Notes: generated by a model not told the origin, from the sequence alone. DNA of 16,137 bases from Parcubacteria group bacterium (GCA_028286505.1 JAQBRK010000011.1:1-16137); one strand, 5' to 3'. Counted from the stretch's first letter, positions 1 through 7,462 are shown. Made by a program: numbers and translations.

Positions 1-13
1 GTACTTATATCCG

Positions 14-22
14 TGCTATACC
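14..22 (+). promoter_or_regulatory. extended -10 promoter of the first small gene
   Basis: TG at 14-15, one base, then TATACC at 17-22 forms an extended -10 element. Transcription would begin near 29, giving a leader of about 23 nt that holds the Shine-Dalgarno site at 38-45. The -35 region lies at or beyond the window edge. The same GTGCTATA core recurs before the tRNA fragment at 9766. Confidence 0.45.
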
Positions 23-51
23 ACTACTAGCCTGCACAAAGGAGATCGTCG

Positions 52-393
52 ATGTCGAAGATCCAGACTGCCGGAGAACATTATAGGTTCACTGTCGAAG
101 AAACTCACTGCGAACAAGGCTGCAAGAGTTGCGGCACGCTCATGGGGGTTGGAGCTGCCTGTATCAGAATTGACCACGAAGGAGGTCCGAGCCTGCTTGG
201 TACCTCCGAAAAGATGAAATGCCCGCGCTGTCGTGAAGAAATTCTGAACAAGGCCAGATTTTTCGCTTCGGTCCCAGAGGCTGAGAAAGTCTGCGACGAC
301 CTCACGTGCCGTTTGAGGAATGGCGACGAGACGCTCATCTTTCGTCTCCAGGATTACCAGGTGACCGAACCGTCGCTCGCAACACTTCAATAG
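52..393 (+). CDS. small cysteine-rich protein, probably zinc-binding, unknown function
   Basis: The 113-residue product matches no family I recognise. It has eight cysteines, at 20, 24, 27, 37, 57, 60, 81 and 86. Those at 20/24/27 and the CPRC at 57-60 could supply four ligands for one zinc-ribbon-like site. It has no signal peptide or membrane segment, so it is probably cytosolic. The ATG at 52 follows AAAGGAGA (38-45) at good spacing, which fixes the start and favours this frame over the long antisense frame across the same bases. The gene has its own extended -10 promoter and ends at a terminator shared with the convergent RNase J gene, so it is a one-gene unit as far as the window shows. 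The zinc binding is inferred from cysteine spacing only. Confidence 0.7.
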   Translation: MSKIQTAGEHYRFTVEETHCEQGCKSCGTLMGVGAACIRIDHEGGPSLLGTSEKMKCPRCREEILNKARFFASVPEAEKVCDDLTCRLRNGDETLIFRLQDYQVTEPSLATLQ

Positions 394-408
394 AACCTAC
401 GCCCGAAG

Positions 409-440
409 AAAAACCCGCCGCACATTGTGCGGCGGGCCTT
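409..440. terminator. bidirectional terminator between converging genes
   Basis: A perfect 10-bp stem (414-423 with 427-436) with a 3-nt ATT loop. On the minus strand it is followed at once by five T, so it is a good intrinsic terminator for RNase J. On the plus strand the tail is CCTTCTTG, a weaker stop for the first gene. Confidence 0.85.
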
Positions 441-458
441 CTTGTTGGTCATCGGACG

Positions 459-2405
459 TTAGACGCCGATGAGAACCGGAATGACCATCGGCGCTTTGTT
501 GGTGCGTGCGAAGAGGTAGCCCGCCATCGTGTCGGAAAGGGTGTTCTTTACGAAGTCGAGATCTACCGGATTCATGCCTTGAGTCGAATCCTCGACCGTC
601 TTCTTGATAAGCAGGCGAGCCTGATTCAAGAGGTCCTGGCTTTCGCGCAGGTAGATGAATCCGCGGGAAATGATATCCGGGGATTTGCGGAGCTTGCCGG
701 TCTTCAGGTTCACCGTCGCGATGATGACGAACATGCCGTCCTTGGCGAGCATTTGGCGGTCACGTATGACCACTTCCTGTATATCGCCGATGGAGAAGCC
801 GTCGACCACGAGCGGTGCGTTCGGTACTCGTTCCTTATGGACGTTGAGCTTCTCGCCGTCGACGATGTCGATAACGCTGCCGTTGTCGGCAATGATTATC
901 GATTCCTTCGGACGTCCCGCTTGTTCAACCGCCTTTGCGTGGCTTGCAGTCATGGAGTAGTAACCGTACGCAGGCATGAAGAATTTCGCGTTCACCTGCT
1001 TGTTTATCCATACGAGTTCGGCCGCGCGTGCGTGACCTCCCGAGTGCACGTCCGAAGTTCGGTAATGCAGCAAGGTAACGTGATTGCGCATGAGGTTGTC
1101 CTTCAGCTTCTGCACCGAGAGCTCATTACCCGGAATGACGGACGAGGACAGGACGATGGTGTCGCGTTCGGTGAGGGTAATGTTCTTGTGCTGCTTGGTT
1201 GCGATGCGCATAAGGGCCGCGAACTCCTCGCCCTGGGCACCGGTCGCAAGAATGAGAACCTTATCCGGAGGATAGTCTCCTATTTCCTGCGAACTGATGA
1301 GCGTGCTCTTATCGAGCTTCAGAAGGCCGATCTTCTGCGCTATTTCGAGGTTGGTTTTTATCGAACGGCCTTCCATGACGATTTTCTTTCCATACTTCTC
1401 CGCGAGACGGATGATGTTAATCATGCGATCGAACTGCGACGCGAAGGTGCCGATGATAAGGCGTCCTTTGACGGTCTTGATGATGTCTTCGAGGGTGTCG
1501 CGCACTTTCTGCTCGGGCACCGAGAAGCCTTCGATTTCGGCGCTCGTACTGTCGGCAATAAAGAGGAGATTTTTCTGCGCACCGAGTGCTCCCCATTTCT
1601 TTTGCTCTTCGGCGGTCGGGATATCGTTGTCGTGCTCGACTTTGAGATCTCCGGTAACGATGACGTTGCCGTAGGGGGTTTCTACCGAGATACCCATGGA
1701 GTCGGGAATCGAGTGGGTAACGGGGAAGAAGGTGACCTTCGTGCTGCCGATGGTATGGGTAGAACCCGGCTCGACGACGACGAGGTTCGGCTTAGGCATA
1801 TCAGGATACTCCTCTTGGCGCTTCGCGATCATCACGGCAGAGAGGTTCTGCGTGTAGATGGGCGGATTGCCGAAACGGTTCATCAGGAAGGGAATACCGC
1901 CGATATGGTCGAGGTGACCGTGGGTGATGAACACCGCGCGTACGCGGTCCTGGTTCACCTCAAGGTACTTGGTATTCGGAAGGATGTAGTCGACTCCCGG
2001 AGACGTGTCTTCGGAGGTGAATTCGAATCCCACGTCGAAGACGAAGATGTCACCGTTGGTCTCGACGGTGAACATGTTGCGTCCGACTTCCTCAACGCCG
2101 CCGAGCGGAACGACGCGAACGACGTTCGATGTCGGTGCTGCAGGAAGATAGTCTGCGCCTTTCTTGGGTGCCGTAGGCGACGGACCCATAGGGCGGCGAA
2201 GCGTACGACGAATTTGCCGTACGGCTTTGCCCGGGCGGCCTGCGCTGCCGCGTGAGGAGCGTGCTGCTCCGCCGCTTCCGGCAGGACGTTCTCCGCGGAA
2301 GTTGCCGCGGGCGCCTTCACGTTCTCCGCGTGGTGCCGGGGAGGCTGAATCACCGCCGGGTGGAGGACCCTTAGGTGCCGGAGCGGGTGCTGGTGCTGTA
2401 CTCAT
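459..2405 (-). CDS. rnj: ribonuclease J with long disordered N-terminal extension
   Basis: RNase J is a metallo-beta-lactamase/beta-CASP ribonuclease with 5'-exonuclease and endonuclease activity in mRNA turnover and rRNA maturation. In the 648-residue product the zinc motif HGHLDH is at about 162-167, further ligand candidates are His231 (VTHS) and Asp253 (TGDLK), and the beta-CASP HSGGHA motif is near 455-460. The conserved core begins near residue 94 (VVRVVPLGG). Before it lie about 90 residues rich in Pro, Ala, Gly, Ser and Arg with several RG dipeptides, predicted to be disordered and basic. Family members without an extension are about 550-560 residues. The first ATG has no Shine-Dalgarno site; a later start at Met73 would remove most of the tail but also lacks a good site. 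The gene is last in the minus-strand run and ends at a strong terminator. Function is sure; the exact start is less so. Confidence 0.95.
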   Translation of the reverse strand: MSTAPAPAPAPKGPPPGGDSASPAPRGEREGARGNFRGERPAGSGGAARSSRGSAGRPGKAVRQIRRTLRRPMGPSPTAPKKGADYLPAAPTSNVVRVVPLGGVEEVGRNMFTVETNGDIFVFDVGFEFTSEDTSPGVDYILPNTKYLEVNQDRVRAVFITHGHLDHIGGIPFLMNRFGNPPIYTQNLSAVMIAKRQEEYPDMPKPNLVVVEPGSTHTIGSTKVTFFPVTHSIPDSMGISVETPYGNVIVTGDLKVEHDNDIPTAEEQKKWGALGAQKNLLFIADSTSAEIEGFSVPEQKVRDTLEDIIKTVKGRLIIGTFASQFDRMINIIRLAEKYGKKIVMEGRSIKTNLEIAQKIGLLKLDKSTLISSQEIGDYPPDKVLILATGAQGEEFAALMRIATKQHKNITLTERDTIVLSSSVIPGNELSVQKLKDNLMRNHVTLLHYRTSDVHSGGHARAAELVWINKQVNAKFFMPAYGYYSMTASHAKAVEQAGRPKESIIIADNGSVIDIVDGEKLNVHKERVPNAPLVVDGFSIGDIQEVVIRDRQMLAKDGMFVIIATVNLKTGKLRKSPDIISRGFIYLRESQDLLNQARLLIKKTVEDSTQGMNPVDLDFVKNTLSDTMAGYLFARTNKAPMVIPVLIGV

Positions 2406-2451
2406 AGTGATAGGGATTAGTGATAGATAGTTAAAGCCTAGTTCAGTTACT

Positions 2452-2484
2452 AGTTTTTATGCAGGAAGTTCCTGGACAAAAACT
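2452..2484. promoter_or_regulatory. operator-like inverted repeat in the RNase J leader region
   Basis: A two-part dyad: outer arms AGTTTTT (2452-2458) and AAAAACT (2478-2484) enclose CAGGAA-G-TTCCTG (2462-2474). It lies 47 nt upstream of the RNase J ATG. It could be a protein-binding site over the promoter or a leader-RNA stem-loop. No T-run follows on either strand, so it is not an ordinary terminator. The rest of the 2406-2627 gap shows no gene; no clear -10/-35 pair for RNase J could be assigned. Confidence 0.45.
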
Positions 2485-2627
2485 AAGTACCGAATTCAGT
2501 TGATGATTGGAGCGATGGGAAAACGTATGGAGACAAGGCGCGGGAAAGTGAGGAGTGCAGACGTATCAGGCATACGGCGGAGCGACGAACCGGGACCCGC
2601 AACGAAGTATCCGGACATTTTCGTGAG

Positions 2628-4343
2628 CTACTTTACGAGGAAGGGCCAGACCCACTCGGAGCGCATATGCCAGGTTGCGACGGTAGCGAAGCGGTCAGCC
2701 GGTGTGGTGATCTGCGGCAACACGACTCCCTGCAGGCTCTTCGGTAGTGCGTAGACGAAGTCAGGCGCGTGCGTGAAGGCTGCAGGATAGTCGGCCGCGA
2801 TGGCATCGCTCGCTTTCTGAAGCTCTTCCGCTCGCGCGGCGCCCGCGCTCTCTTGGCGAGACTTCTCGAGCAACTGGTCCACGGTCTTATTGCTGTAGAG
2901 CGCGATGTTCAGCCCGGGGTCGCTTCGCTGCGAAGAATCCCAGAACGGGAAAAGGTCTTGATTGCGACCGATGACCATACCGAAGTAAAGCGCATCGTAT
3001 TTGCGAGGACGAATGACCGTCGAGACGAGCGTGGTCGGGTCCTCGAACTTGAGCGACGTGGTCACGCCGAGTGCCTGCCAATCGTTCTGGACGGAGCCCG
3101 CAAGCGCTTTAAGTTCCGGAACGTTCGACGTCGTTATCGTGACGGGGTCGATCGAAAGCTTGAGCTTCGCGTTGGTCCACTTCTTTGCCGCGTCGTCGTA
3201 CGTCCAGCCGGCGTCCGTAAGGACTTTTCGTGCCTGAGTGATTCGGTCGCCGCTCGGAAGAACGGGTGCGTTCACGCCGCTGCCCGGTGGTACGGGGCCA
3301 ATGAGCGGCGTAGCGAAACCACCAAGGATGCTTTCTGAGATATGGTCGCGGTCTATCGCGATGGAAAGAGCTTTTCTGACTTCAAGGCGTGCGAACGTCT
3401 TGTTCTGTTCTTGATTAAAGAATACCCCGAAGACGCGTGAATACGGAGAGGTGCGAGCCCCCGCAACGGGGATTCCGTACGCGCTCTCGACCTTATGGCT
3501 TCGGTACGCGCTCGCTAGCGCATCGCCGGTTCCGTAGAACAGGAAGCGAATGCCGTCGAGATACGGGCGACCGAGCGCATAGGAACCGTTTGCCTTGAGG
3601 TCGTATTCGGTAATCACTCCGGTGCGGTCGCGCACGATGCGCGTCAACATGAAAGGTCCTGCACCCACCGGTTCCGTCATCAGTTTCGCGAACGGGAACT
3701 GTGCGTCCGGAATCGTCTTCCACAGGTGCGCCGGCAATATCCCGAGCGTGGTGTCTTCAAGGAACGGTGCGTACGCCTTCGGAAGGGTGAACCGCACGGT
3801 GCGCGCATCTACCGCTTCCGCACGAATGTTGGACCAGTTAGCCAGTTCAGGCGATTTGAGAGCCGGATCTTGTGCCTTGGTGACCGTAAATACGACGTCG
3901 TCAGCCGTAACCGGCGAGCCGTCGGAGAACTTCGCATTCGCCCTGAGGATAAAGGTGTAAACCTTCCCGTCGGCTGAAATCTGGTAACTCTCCGCAAGCA
4001 CGGGGCGCAGTCCGTCGGGCCCAATGCCCAGAAGTCCCGCATAGGTGAGTGCCGAAAGATCGCGGTCTGCGTCCGTAAAGGCGAGAAGCGGATTGATGAA
4101 GCGGGGAGTACCCACGACACCTTCGGCGAGCTCGCCGCCCTTGGCCGGAACCCGTACGAGGACGGTGCGTTCGAGTGCTATGACGCCCACGAGACACGAG
4201 AACATGAAAACCAGGGTAAGTATTCCCGCGATAGCCCGGTCGCTCGGCGGAAGGTTACGAACGAAGTCCGCAATCTTCTCGATGAACCCGATACGCCGTC
4301 GGCGCGATAGGTGGTGCAGCATGCCGGAGAACCGGGACGCCAT
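2628..4343 (-). CDS. membrane-anchored extracellular solute-binding protein, family 5 (peptide-binding type)
   Basis: The 571-residue product is a periplasmic-binding-protein-like protein of the SBP_bac_5 (DppA/OppA) family, which binds oligopeptides or similar ligands outside the membrane. About 37 cytosolic residues with a basic RRRR cluster precede one membrane helix at about 38-57, and the binding domain follows. The family signature runs from AESYQISADGK to FSDGSPVTADDVVFT at about 117-153. Cys50 lies inside the helix and is not in a credible lipobox, so a helix anchor is more likely than a lipid anchor. No ABC permease or ATPase gene lies nearby, so this is an orphan binding protein in this window. 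The ATG is 6 nt after the secG stop, implying co-transcription. There is no usable Shine-Dalgarno site (AGGA sits only 2 nt from the ATG). The ligand cannot be told. Confidence 0.88.
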   Translation of the reverse strand: MASRFSGMLHHLSRRRRIGFIEKIADFVRNLPPSDRAIAGILTLVFMFSCLVGVIALERTVLVRVPAKGGELAEGVVGTPRFINPLLAFTDADRDLSALTYAGLLGIGPDGLRPVLAESYQISADGKVYTFILRANAKFSDGSPVTADDVVFTVTKAQDPALKSPELANWSNIRAEAVDARTVRFTLPKAYAPFLEDTTLGILPAHLWKTIPDAQFPFAKLMTEPVGAGPFMLTRIVRDRTGVITEYDLKANGSYALGRPYLDGIRFLFYGTGDALASAYRSHKVESAYGIPVAGARTSPYSRVFGVFFNQEQNKTFARLEVRKALSIAIDRDHISESILGGFATPLIGPVPPGSGVNAPVLPSGDRITQARKVLTDAGWTYDDAAKKWTNAKLKLSIDPVTITTSNVPELKALAGSVQNDWQALGVTTSLKFEDPTTLVSTVIRPRKYDALYFGMVIGRNQDLFPFWDSSQRSDPGLNIALYSNKTVDQLLEKSRQESAGAARAEELQKASDAIAADYPAAFTHAPDFVYALPKSLQGVVLPQITTPADRFATVATWHMRSEWVWPFLVK

Positions 4344-4349
4344 ATCCTG

Positions 4350-4580
4350 TTAGATGAGGAACCCTAGGATAGCTGCTACGACAAAAAGAATAGCGACGAC
4401 TATGGTTGCGTTGAATAGAAATTTCTCCGCGCCTCGGCGCTTGTAAAATGTCGATGCGAAATTGTCGCCTCCGAAGGCTCCTCCCAGGTTCGCGCCGCGT
4501 TGCTGCAGGACGATACCGAGGATAAGGAGAAGTGAGAGTGCGGCTTCCGCGTATGGCAGTGTTGCCTTGAGTAACTCCAT
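4350..4580 (-). CDS. secG: preprotein translocase subunit SecG
   Basis: SecG is the small helper subunit of the SecYEG protein-export channel. The 76-residue product has two membrane helices at about 7-26 and 56-75, joined by a Gly-rich loop (GANLGGAFGGDN, about 29-40). The sequence LLLILGIVLQQRG at the end of the first helix is typical of SecG. The start at 4580 (MELLKATLPY) gives the usual SecG N-terminus; longer in-frame starts at 4601 or 4718 would add a tail read from the upstream inverted repeat and are rejected. No Shine-Dalgarno site precedes the ATG. The stop is 6 nt before the solute-binding-protein ATG, so the two genes probably share a transcript. Confidence 0.88.
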   Translation of the reverse strand: MELLKATLPYAEAALSLLLILGIVLQQRGANLGGAFGGDNFASTFYKRRGAEKFLFNATIVVAILFVVAAILGFLI

Positions 4581-4613
4581 CTGTACCGAAAACAGTAGCA
4601 TGGGAGGTGGGGC

Positions 4614-4720
4614 GCTGCAACTGGGCGATTTTTGAGTACGGAATATTTCGCTGCTGCGAAATTTCCTCCTGCTCGGCCCGTCGGCCTGCGCAGAGCCTCC
4701 AAAATCCCCCAGTTGCAAGC
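4614..4720. repeat. long imperfect inverted repeat with internal hairpins
   Basis: Arms of about 20 nt (4614-4633 and 4701-4720) match as an inverted repeat with two small differences. Inside are a second hairpin, ATTTCGC-TGCT-GCGAAAT (4645-4662) with flanking GGAA/TTCC, and GGCC-CGTC-GGCC near 4675-4686. The whole 107 bp could fold as a branched RNA or be a non-coding mobile repeat (MITE or REP-like). It lies just upstream of secG, in the space where its leader would be. No coding sequence is credible here. Confidence 0.55.
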
Positions 4721-4738
4721 TCTTAGGGGGGTGGGGTA

Positions 4739-4786
4739 GGTGCGAGTCCTTGGTTTGCGCACCCCTCGCTCTGGGGTTTGAGGGGT
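4739..4786. other. two adjacent hairpins in a G-run-rich spacer
   Basis: GGTGCG (4739-4744) pairs with CGCACC (4758-4763), and ACCCCTC (4761-4767) pairs with GAGGGGT (4780-4786). The two share bases 4761-4763, so they could be alternative folds. The plus strand here and just upstream carries several G runs (4725-4740, 4772-4776, 4782-4785). No T-run follows on either strand, so neither looks like a terminator. No gene was found. Confidence 0.35.
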
Positions 4787-4795
4787 AAAAGACAA

Positions 4796-4818
4796 CTCCC
4801 CAGGCGAATCCTGAGGAG
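4796..4818 (-). terminator. terminator of the four-helix membrane protein gene
   Basis: On the minus strand, 22 nt past the stop at 4841, a 9-bp stem with one mismatch (4796-4804 with 4810-4818) and a 5-nt loop is followed by TTGTCTTTT. This fits an intrinsic terminator and isolates the gene from secG. Confidence 0.7.
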
Positions 4819-4840
4819 GGTGAGTGGACGGGCCGAAGTT

Positions 4841-5263
4841 CTATCGGCCGAGTTGCTCGTAGGCCGGTTTCTTCCAGCGGAAGCTGGGGACGAAGAGCAG
4901 GGCGCCGAGGACCAGGGAGAGCCCGATGCCGACGGCGACGAATAGTTCGACGTTGCCGGTGAGGTGTCCGTTGATCGCCGTCGTCAGAGTGACGAGGCCC
5001 AGGACGGCCGTAACGGCGCCGAGAACCAACTGCATGCCGACCGCCATCAGGGTGTAGTCGCCACCCTTGTTGTTGTAGAGGGCGACGAAGATCGAGGCGA
5101 TCCCGACGAGAGAGAGCACGGTGCCGAGCTGCGTGCAGGTGTCGACGGCCATGGCCAAACTGGTGTTGCCGGCGAAACCGAGCCAGCCGACGATGCCGTA
5201 ACAGAACAGGACGGCGCCGACCAGAGCGATGAATGGATTCTTAAAACGAGATTGAACGTTCAT
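4841..5263 (-). CDS. small four-helix membrane protein, unknown function
   Basis: The 140-residue product has four likely membrane helices at about 11-33, 43-62, 70-95 and 104-127, and short polar ends. The N-terminus (MNVQSRFKNP) and C-terminus (FRWKKPAYEQLGR) are basic and probably both cytosolic. I recognise no family, motif or catalytic residue. The ATG at 5263 is preceded by TTGGAGAT, with GGAG 10 nt away, one of the few real Shine-Dalgarno sites in this window. A TTGACA/TATACT promoter (5298-5327) and a terminator (4796-4818) make it a one-gene unit, divergent from groESL. Its role cannot be inferred from context. Confidence 0.75.
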   Translation of the reverse strand: MNVQSRFKNPFIALVGAVLFCYGIVGWLGFAGNTSLAMAVDTCTQLGTVLSLVGIASIFVALYNNKGGDYTLMAVGMQLVLGAVTAVLGLVTLTTAINGHLTGNVELFVAVGIGLSLVLGALLFVPSFRWKKPAYEQLGR

Positions 5264-5297
5264 GAGGCTGGATCTCCAAGCCGTTGAAGCAGTTTAT

Positions 5298-5327
5298 AGT
5301 ATACACCTAAATACGGCGAAATGTCAA
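5298..5327 (-). promoter_or_regulatory. promoter of the four-helix membrane protein gene
   Basis: On the minus strand, a consensus -35 TTGACA (5322-5327) and a -10 TATACT (5298-5303) are separated by 18 nt. The leader would be about 28 nt. It is one of the best promoters in the window and is divergent from the groES promoter. Confidence 0.75.
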
Positions 5328-5338
5328 TAGGTAGGCTG

Positions 5339-5366
5339 TTGACGCTTGAAAACCCTTATTTATACT
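5339..5366 (+). promoter_or_regulatory. groESL promoter, sigma70-like
   Basis: TTGACG (5339-5344) and TATACT (5361-5366) are separated by 16 nt. The leader to the groES ATG would be about 85 nt. It contains no CIRCE element (TTAGCACTC with its inverted copy) and no recognisable heat-shock promoter, so the HrcA type of control is not seen here. Confidence 0.7.
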
Positions 5367-5458
5367 GTGGATAACCGGTGCGGGTCCGCTCGCGCCGAAA
5401 CGAGGAACATTTCAGTGAGGTTTCTGTTTATTAATCGCAGCTAGCGAATATTTTCACT

Positions 5459-5776
5459 ATGGCTCCAAAAACAACCAAGGTACTTTCCATTCAGCCCCTC
5501 AGCGACCGCGTGGTCGTTAAGCCCATTTCAGTCGAGGAGGTTTCGGCTTCCGGCATCATCATTCCGGACACCGTAAAGAAGGAGAAAGCGGAGCGTGGCA
5601 CGGTCGTTGCGACCGGTCCGGGCCGCTATGACGACGGCGCACTCGTGCCGATGACGGTCAAGAAGGGCGACGAAGTGCTCTTCGAGCAGAGCTACCGCGA
5701 CCCTATCGAAATAGACGGACAGGAGTATTACATTTTCAGCGAGGCATCCATCCTTGCCATTATTCCTGCTAAATAA
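5459..5776 (+). CDS. groES: co-chaperonin GroES
   Basis: GroES forms the heptameric lid of the GroEL chamber in the cytosol. The 105-residue product has the family pattern: PLSDRVVVKPI near the start, SASGIIIPDTVKKEKAERGTVVATGPGR (the mobile-loop region that contacts GroEL), then KKGDEVLFEQ and EYYIFSEASILAII at the end. It is slightly longer than the usual 95 or so residues because of about ten extra N-terminal residues. The ATG at 5459 lacks a Shine-Dalgarno site; the leader before it is AT-rich. It lies 5 nt before groEL, so the two are certainly one operon. Confidence 0.97.
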   Translation: MAPKTTKVLSIQPLSDRVVVKPISVEEVSASGIIIPDTVKKEKAERGTVVATGPGRYDDGALVPMTVKKGDEVLFEQSYRDPIEIDGQEYYIFSEASILAIIPAK

Positions 5777-5781
5777 TTCAT

Positions 5782-7434
5782 ATGGCTAAAGAAATCCTAT
5801 TCGGAAAAGACGCGCGCAAGGCCATTCACTTGGGCATTCAGAACGCCGCACAAGCCGTGAAAGTCACGCTTGGACCACGCGGTCGCAACGTCGTCATCGA
5901 GAAAAGCTACGGCGGACCTCGCATCACGAACGACGGCGTATCCATCGCCAAGGAAATTTCCTTCAAGAACAAGTTCGAAAACATGGGCGCCGAAATCGTG
6001 AAGGAGGTGGCGTCGAAGACGAACGACGGCGCAGGCGACGGAACCACCACCACCGTGGTGCTTCTTGAGGCGCTCGTGACCGAAGGACTCTCCTATATTA
6101 CGAAGGGTGCTAACTCCATGGCTATTCGTAAAGGAATGGAAATCGCGCGCGATGCTGCGGTAGCGGAGCTCAAAGCACTCGCAAAGCCGGTAGCCGGAAA
6201 GGCCGAGGTGAAGCAGGTGGCGTCCATTTCTGCCGAAAGCGAGGAGCTAGGCGGCATCATCGCCGAGACCATCGAGAAAGTGGGGCAGAACGGCGTCGTG
6301 ACGGTTGAAGAGTCCCAGGGCATGGAACTTTCCTACGAAGTCGTGGAGGGTATGCAGATTGAAAAGGGCTATGTCTCCGCCTACATGGTGACGAATCCGG
6401 AGCGCATGGAAGCCGAGATGCGCGACGCGACCATTCTCGTGACTGACAAGAAGATTGGAAGCGTGCAGGAAATCCTTCCCCTTCTCGAGAAGGTAGCGGC
6501 AAGCGGCAAGAAAGAACTTGTTATCGTCGCGGACGACGTCGAAGGCGAAGCACTTACCACCTTCGTACTCAACAAGCTTCGTGGCACGTTCAATGTCATC
6601 GCAGTAAAGGCACCGGGATTCGGCGATAAGAAGAAGGAAATGCTCGCCGATATTGCAGCGGTCGTGGGAGCGGAAGTTATCTCGAGCGACACTGGCATGA
6701 CCTTTGAGAACGCGACGCTTTCGGCGCTCGGTAAAGCCGCGCGCGTCGTTGCGACCAAGGACACCACTACCTTCGTGGGCGGTAAGGGAAAGAAGGCCGA
6801 TATCCAGGCTCGCGTGAAGCAGCTGCAGGCGATTCTCGAGAACACGACCGGAAAGTTCGACAAGGAAAAGCTCGAAGAGCGCGTTGCGAAGCTTACGGGC
6901 GGCGTTGCGGTCATCCGCGTGGGGGCTGCGACCGAGACCGAGATGAAATATTTGAAGGACAAAATAGATGATGCCGTAAAGGCGACGAAGGCATCGATTG
7001 AGGAAGGAATCGTACCCGGAGGCGGAACTGCGCTCGCGAAGACTGCCCGCAAGCTTGCTGACGGCATGGCGAAGAAGAAGCTCGAAGGCGATGAACTCAA
7101 CGGCTTTAACACCGTGGTTCGCGCGCTTGAGCAGCCGCTTCTTCAAATCGCTATCAACGCAGGAAAGGAAAAAGATAACGAACGTATTCTTCGTCAGGTG
7201 CAGGACGGAAAGGTGAACGCGGGATACAACGCGGTAACCGATGAAGTCATCGACGATATGCTAGCAGCCGGTATCGTGGACCCGGTAAAGATGGGACGCA
7301 CGGCAGTCGAGAACGCCGTTTCAGCTGCGGCAATCCTTCTTACGACGGAAGCCGCTATCGCAGACATTCCCGAACCAAAGCCGCAAATGGGCGGAGATGG
7401 GGGGATGGGGGGTATGGGCGGAATGGATTTCTAA
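5782..7434 (+). CDS. groEL: chaperonin GroEL (60 kDa)
   Basis: GroEL is the ATP-driven double-ring chaperonin that folds proteins inside a chamber closed by GroES. The 550-residue product has the normal length. It has the phosphate-binding GDGTTT at 85-90 with the ATPase aspartate Asp86, the later equatorial KIDDAVKATKA stretch carrying the second catalytic Asp, and EEGIVPGGG. The C-terminal Gly-Met tail (GGMGGMGGMDF) that lines the chamber is present. No active-site loss is visible. The gene follows groES by 5 nt without a Shine-Dalgarno site (the spacer is AT-rich) and ends before a bidirectional terminator. Confidence 0.98.
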   Translation: MAKEILFGKDARKAIHLGIQNAAQAVKVTLGPRGRNVVIEKSYGGPRITNDGVSIAKEISFKNKFENMGAEIVKEVASKTNDGAGDGTTTTVVLLEALVTEGLSYITKGANSMAIRKGMEIARDAAVAELKALAKPVAGKAEVKQVASISAESEELGGIIAETIEKVGQNGVVTVEESQGMELSYEVVEGMQIEKGYVSAYMVTNPERMEAEMRDATILVTDKKIGSVQEILPLLEKVAASGKKELVIVADDVEGEALTTFVLNKLRGTFNVIAVKAPGFGDKKKEMLADIAAVVGAEVISSDTGMTFENATLSALGKAARVVATKDTTTFVGGKGKKADIQARVKQLQAILENTTGKFDKEKLEERVAKLTGGVAVIRVGAATETEMKYLKDKIDDAVKATKASIEEGIVPGGGTALAKTARKLADGMAKKKLEGDELNGFNTVVRALEQPLLQIAINAGKEKDNERILRQVQDGKVNAGYNAVTDEVIDDMLAAGIVDPVKMGRTAVENAVSAAAILLTTEAAIADIPEPKPQMGGDGGMGGMGGMDF

Positions 7435-7462
7435 CGAAGCGTTCTTAGAGATAAATAGGAAA

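Noticed and set aside
16..390. 124-codon minus-strand frame at the window start
   Set aside because: It overlaps the 52-393 gene, which has an extended -10 promoter, a Shine-Dalgarno site and paired cysteine motifs.
306..2255. 649-codon open frame on the plus strand
   Set aside because: It lies antisense to the clear RNase J gene and its protein has no recognisable domain; long antisense frames are common opposite GC-rich, codon-biased genes.
4400..4795. 131-codon minus-strand frame across the inverted repeat and secG
   Set aside because: It reads secG out of frame and the structured repeat as protein; the composition is unnatural.
4590..4840. SRP RNA, tmRNA or 6S RNA in the hairpin-rich gap
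   Set aside because: None of their conserved motifs (SRP GGAAG/AGCA loop, tmRNA T arm and tag frame, 6S open bubble) could be recognised.
5367..5458. CIRCE heat-shock operator before groES
   Set aside because: No TTAGCACTC or its inverse is present in the leader.
6247..7146. 299-codon minus-strand frame
   Set aside because: It is antisense to groEL with no ribosome site or domain.
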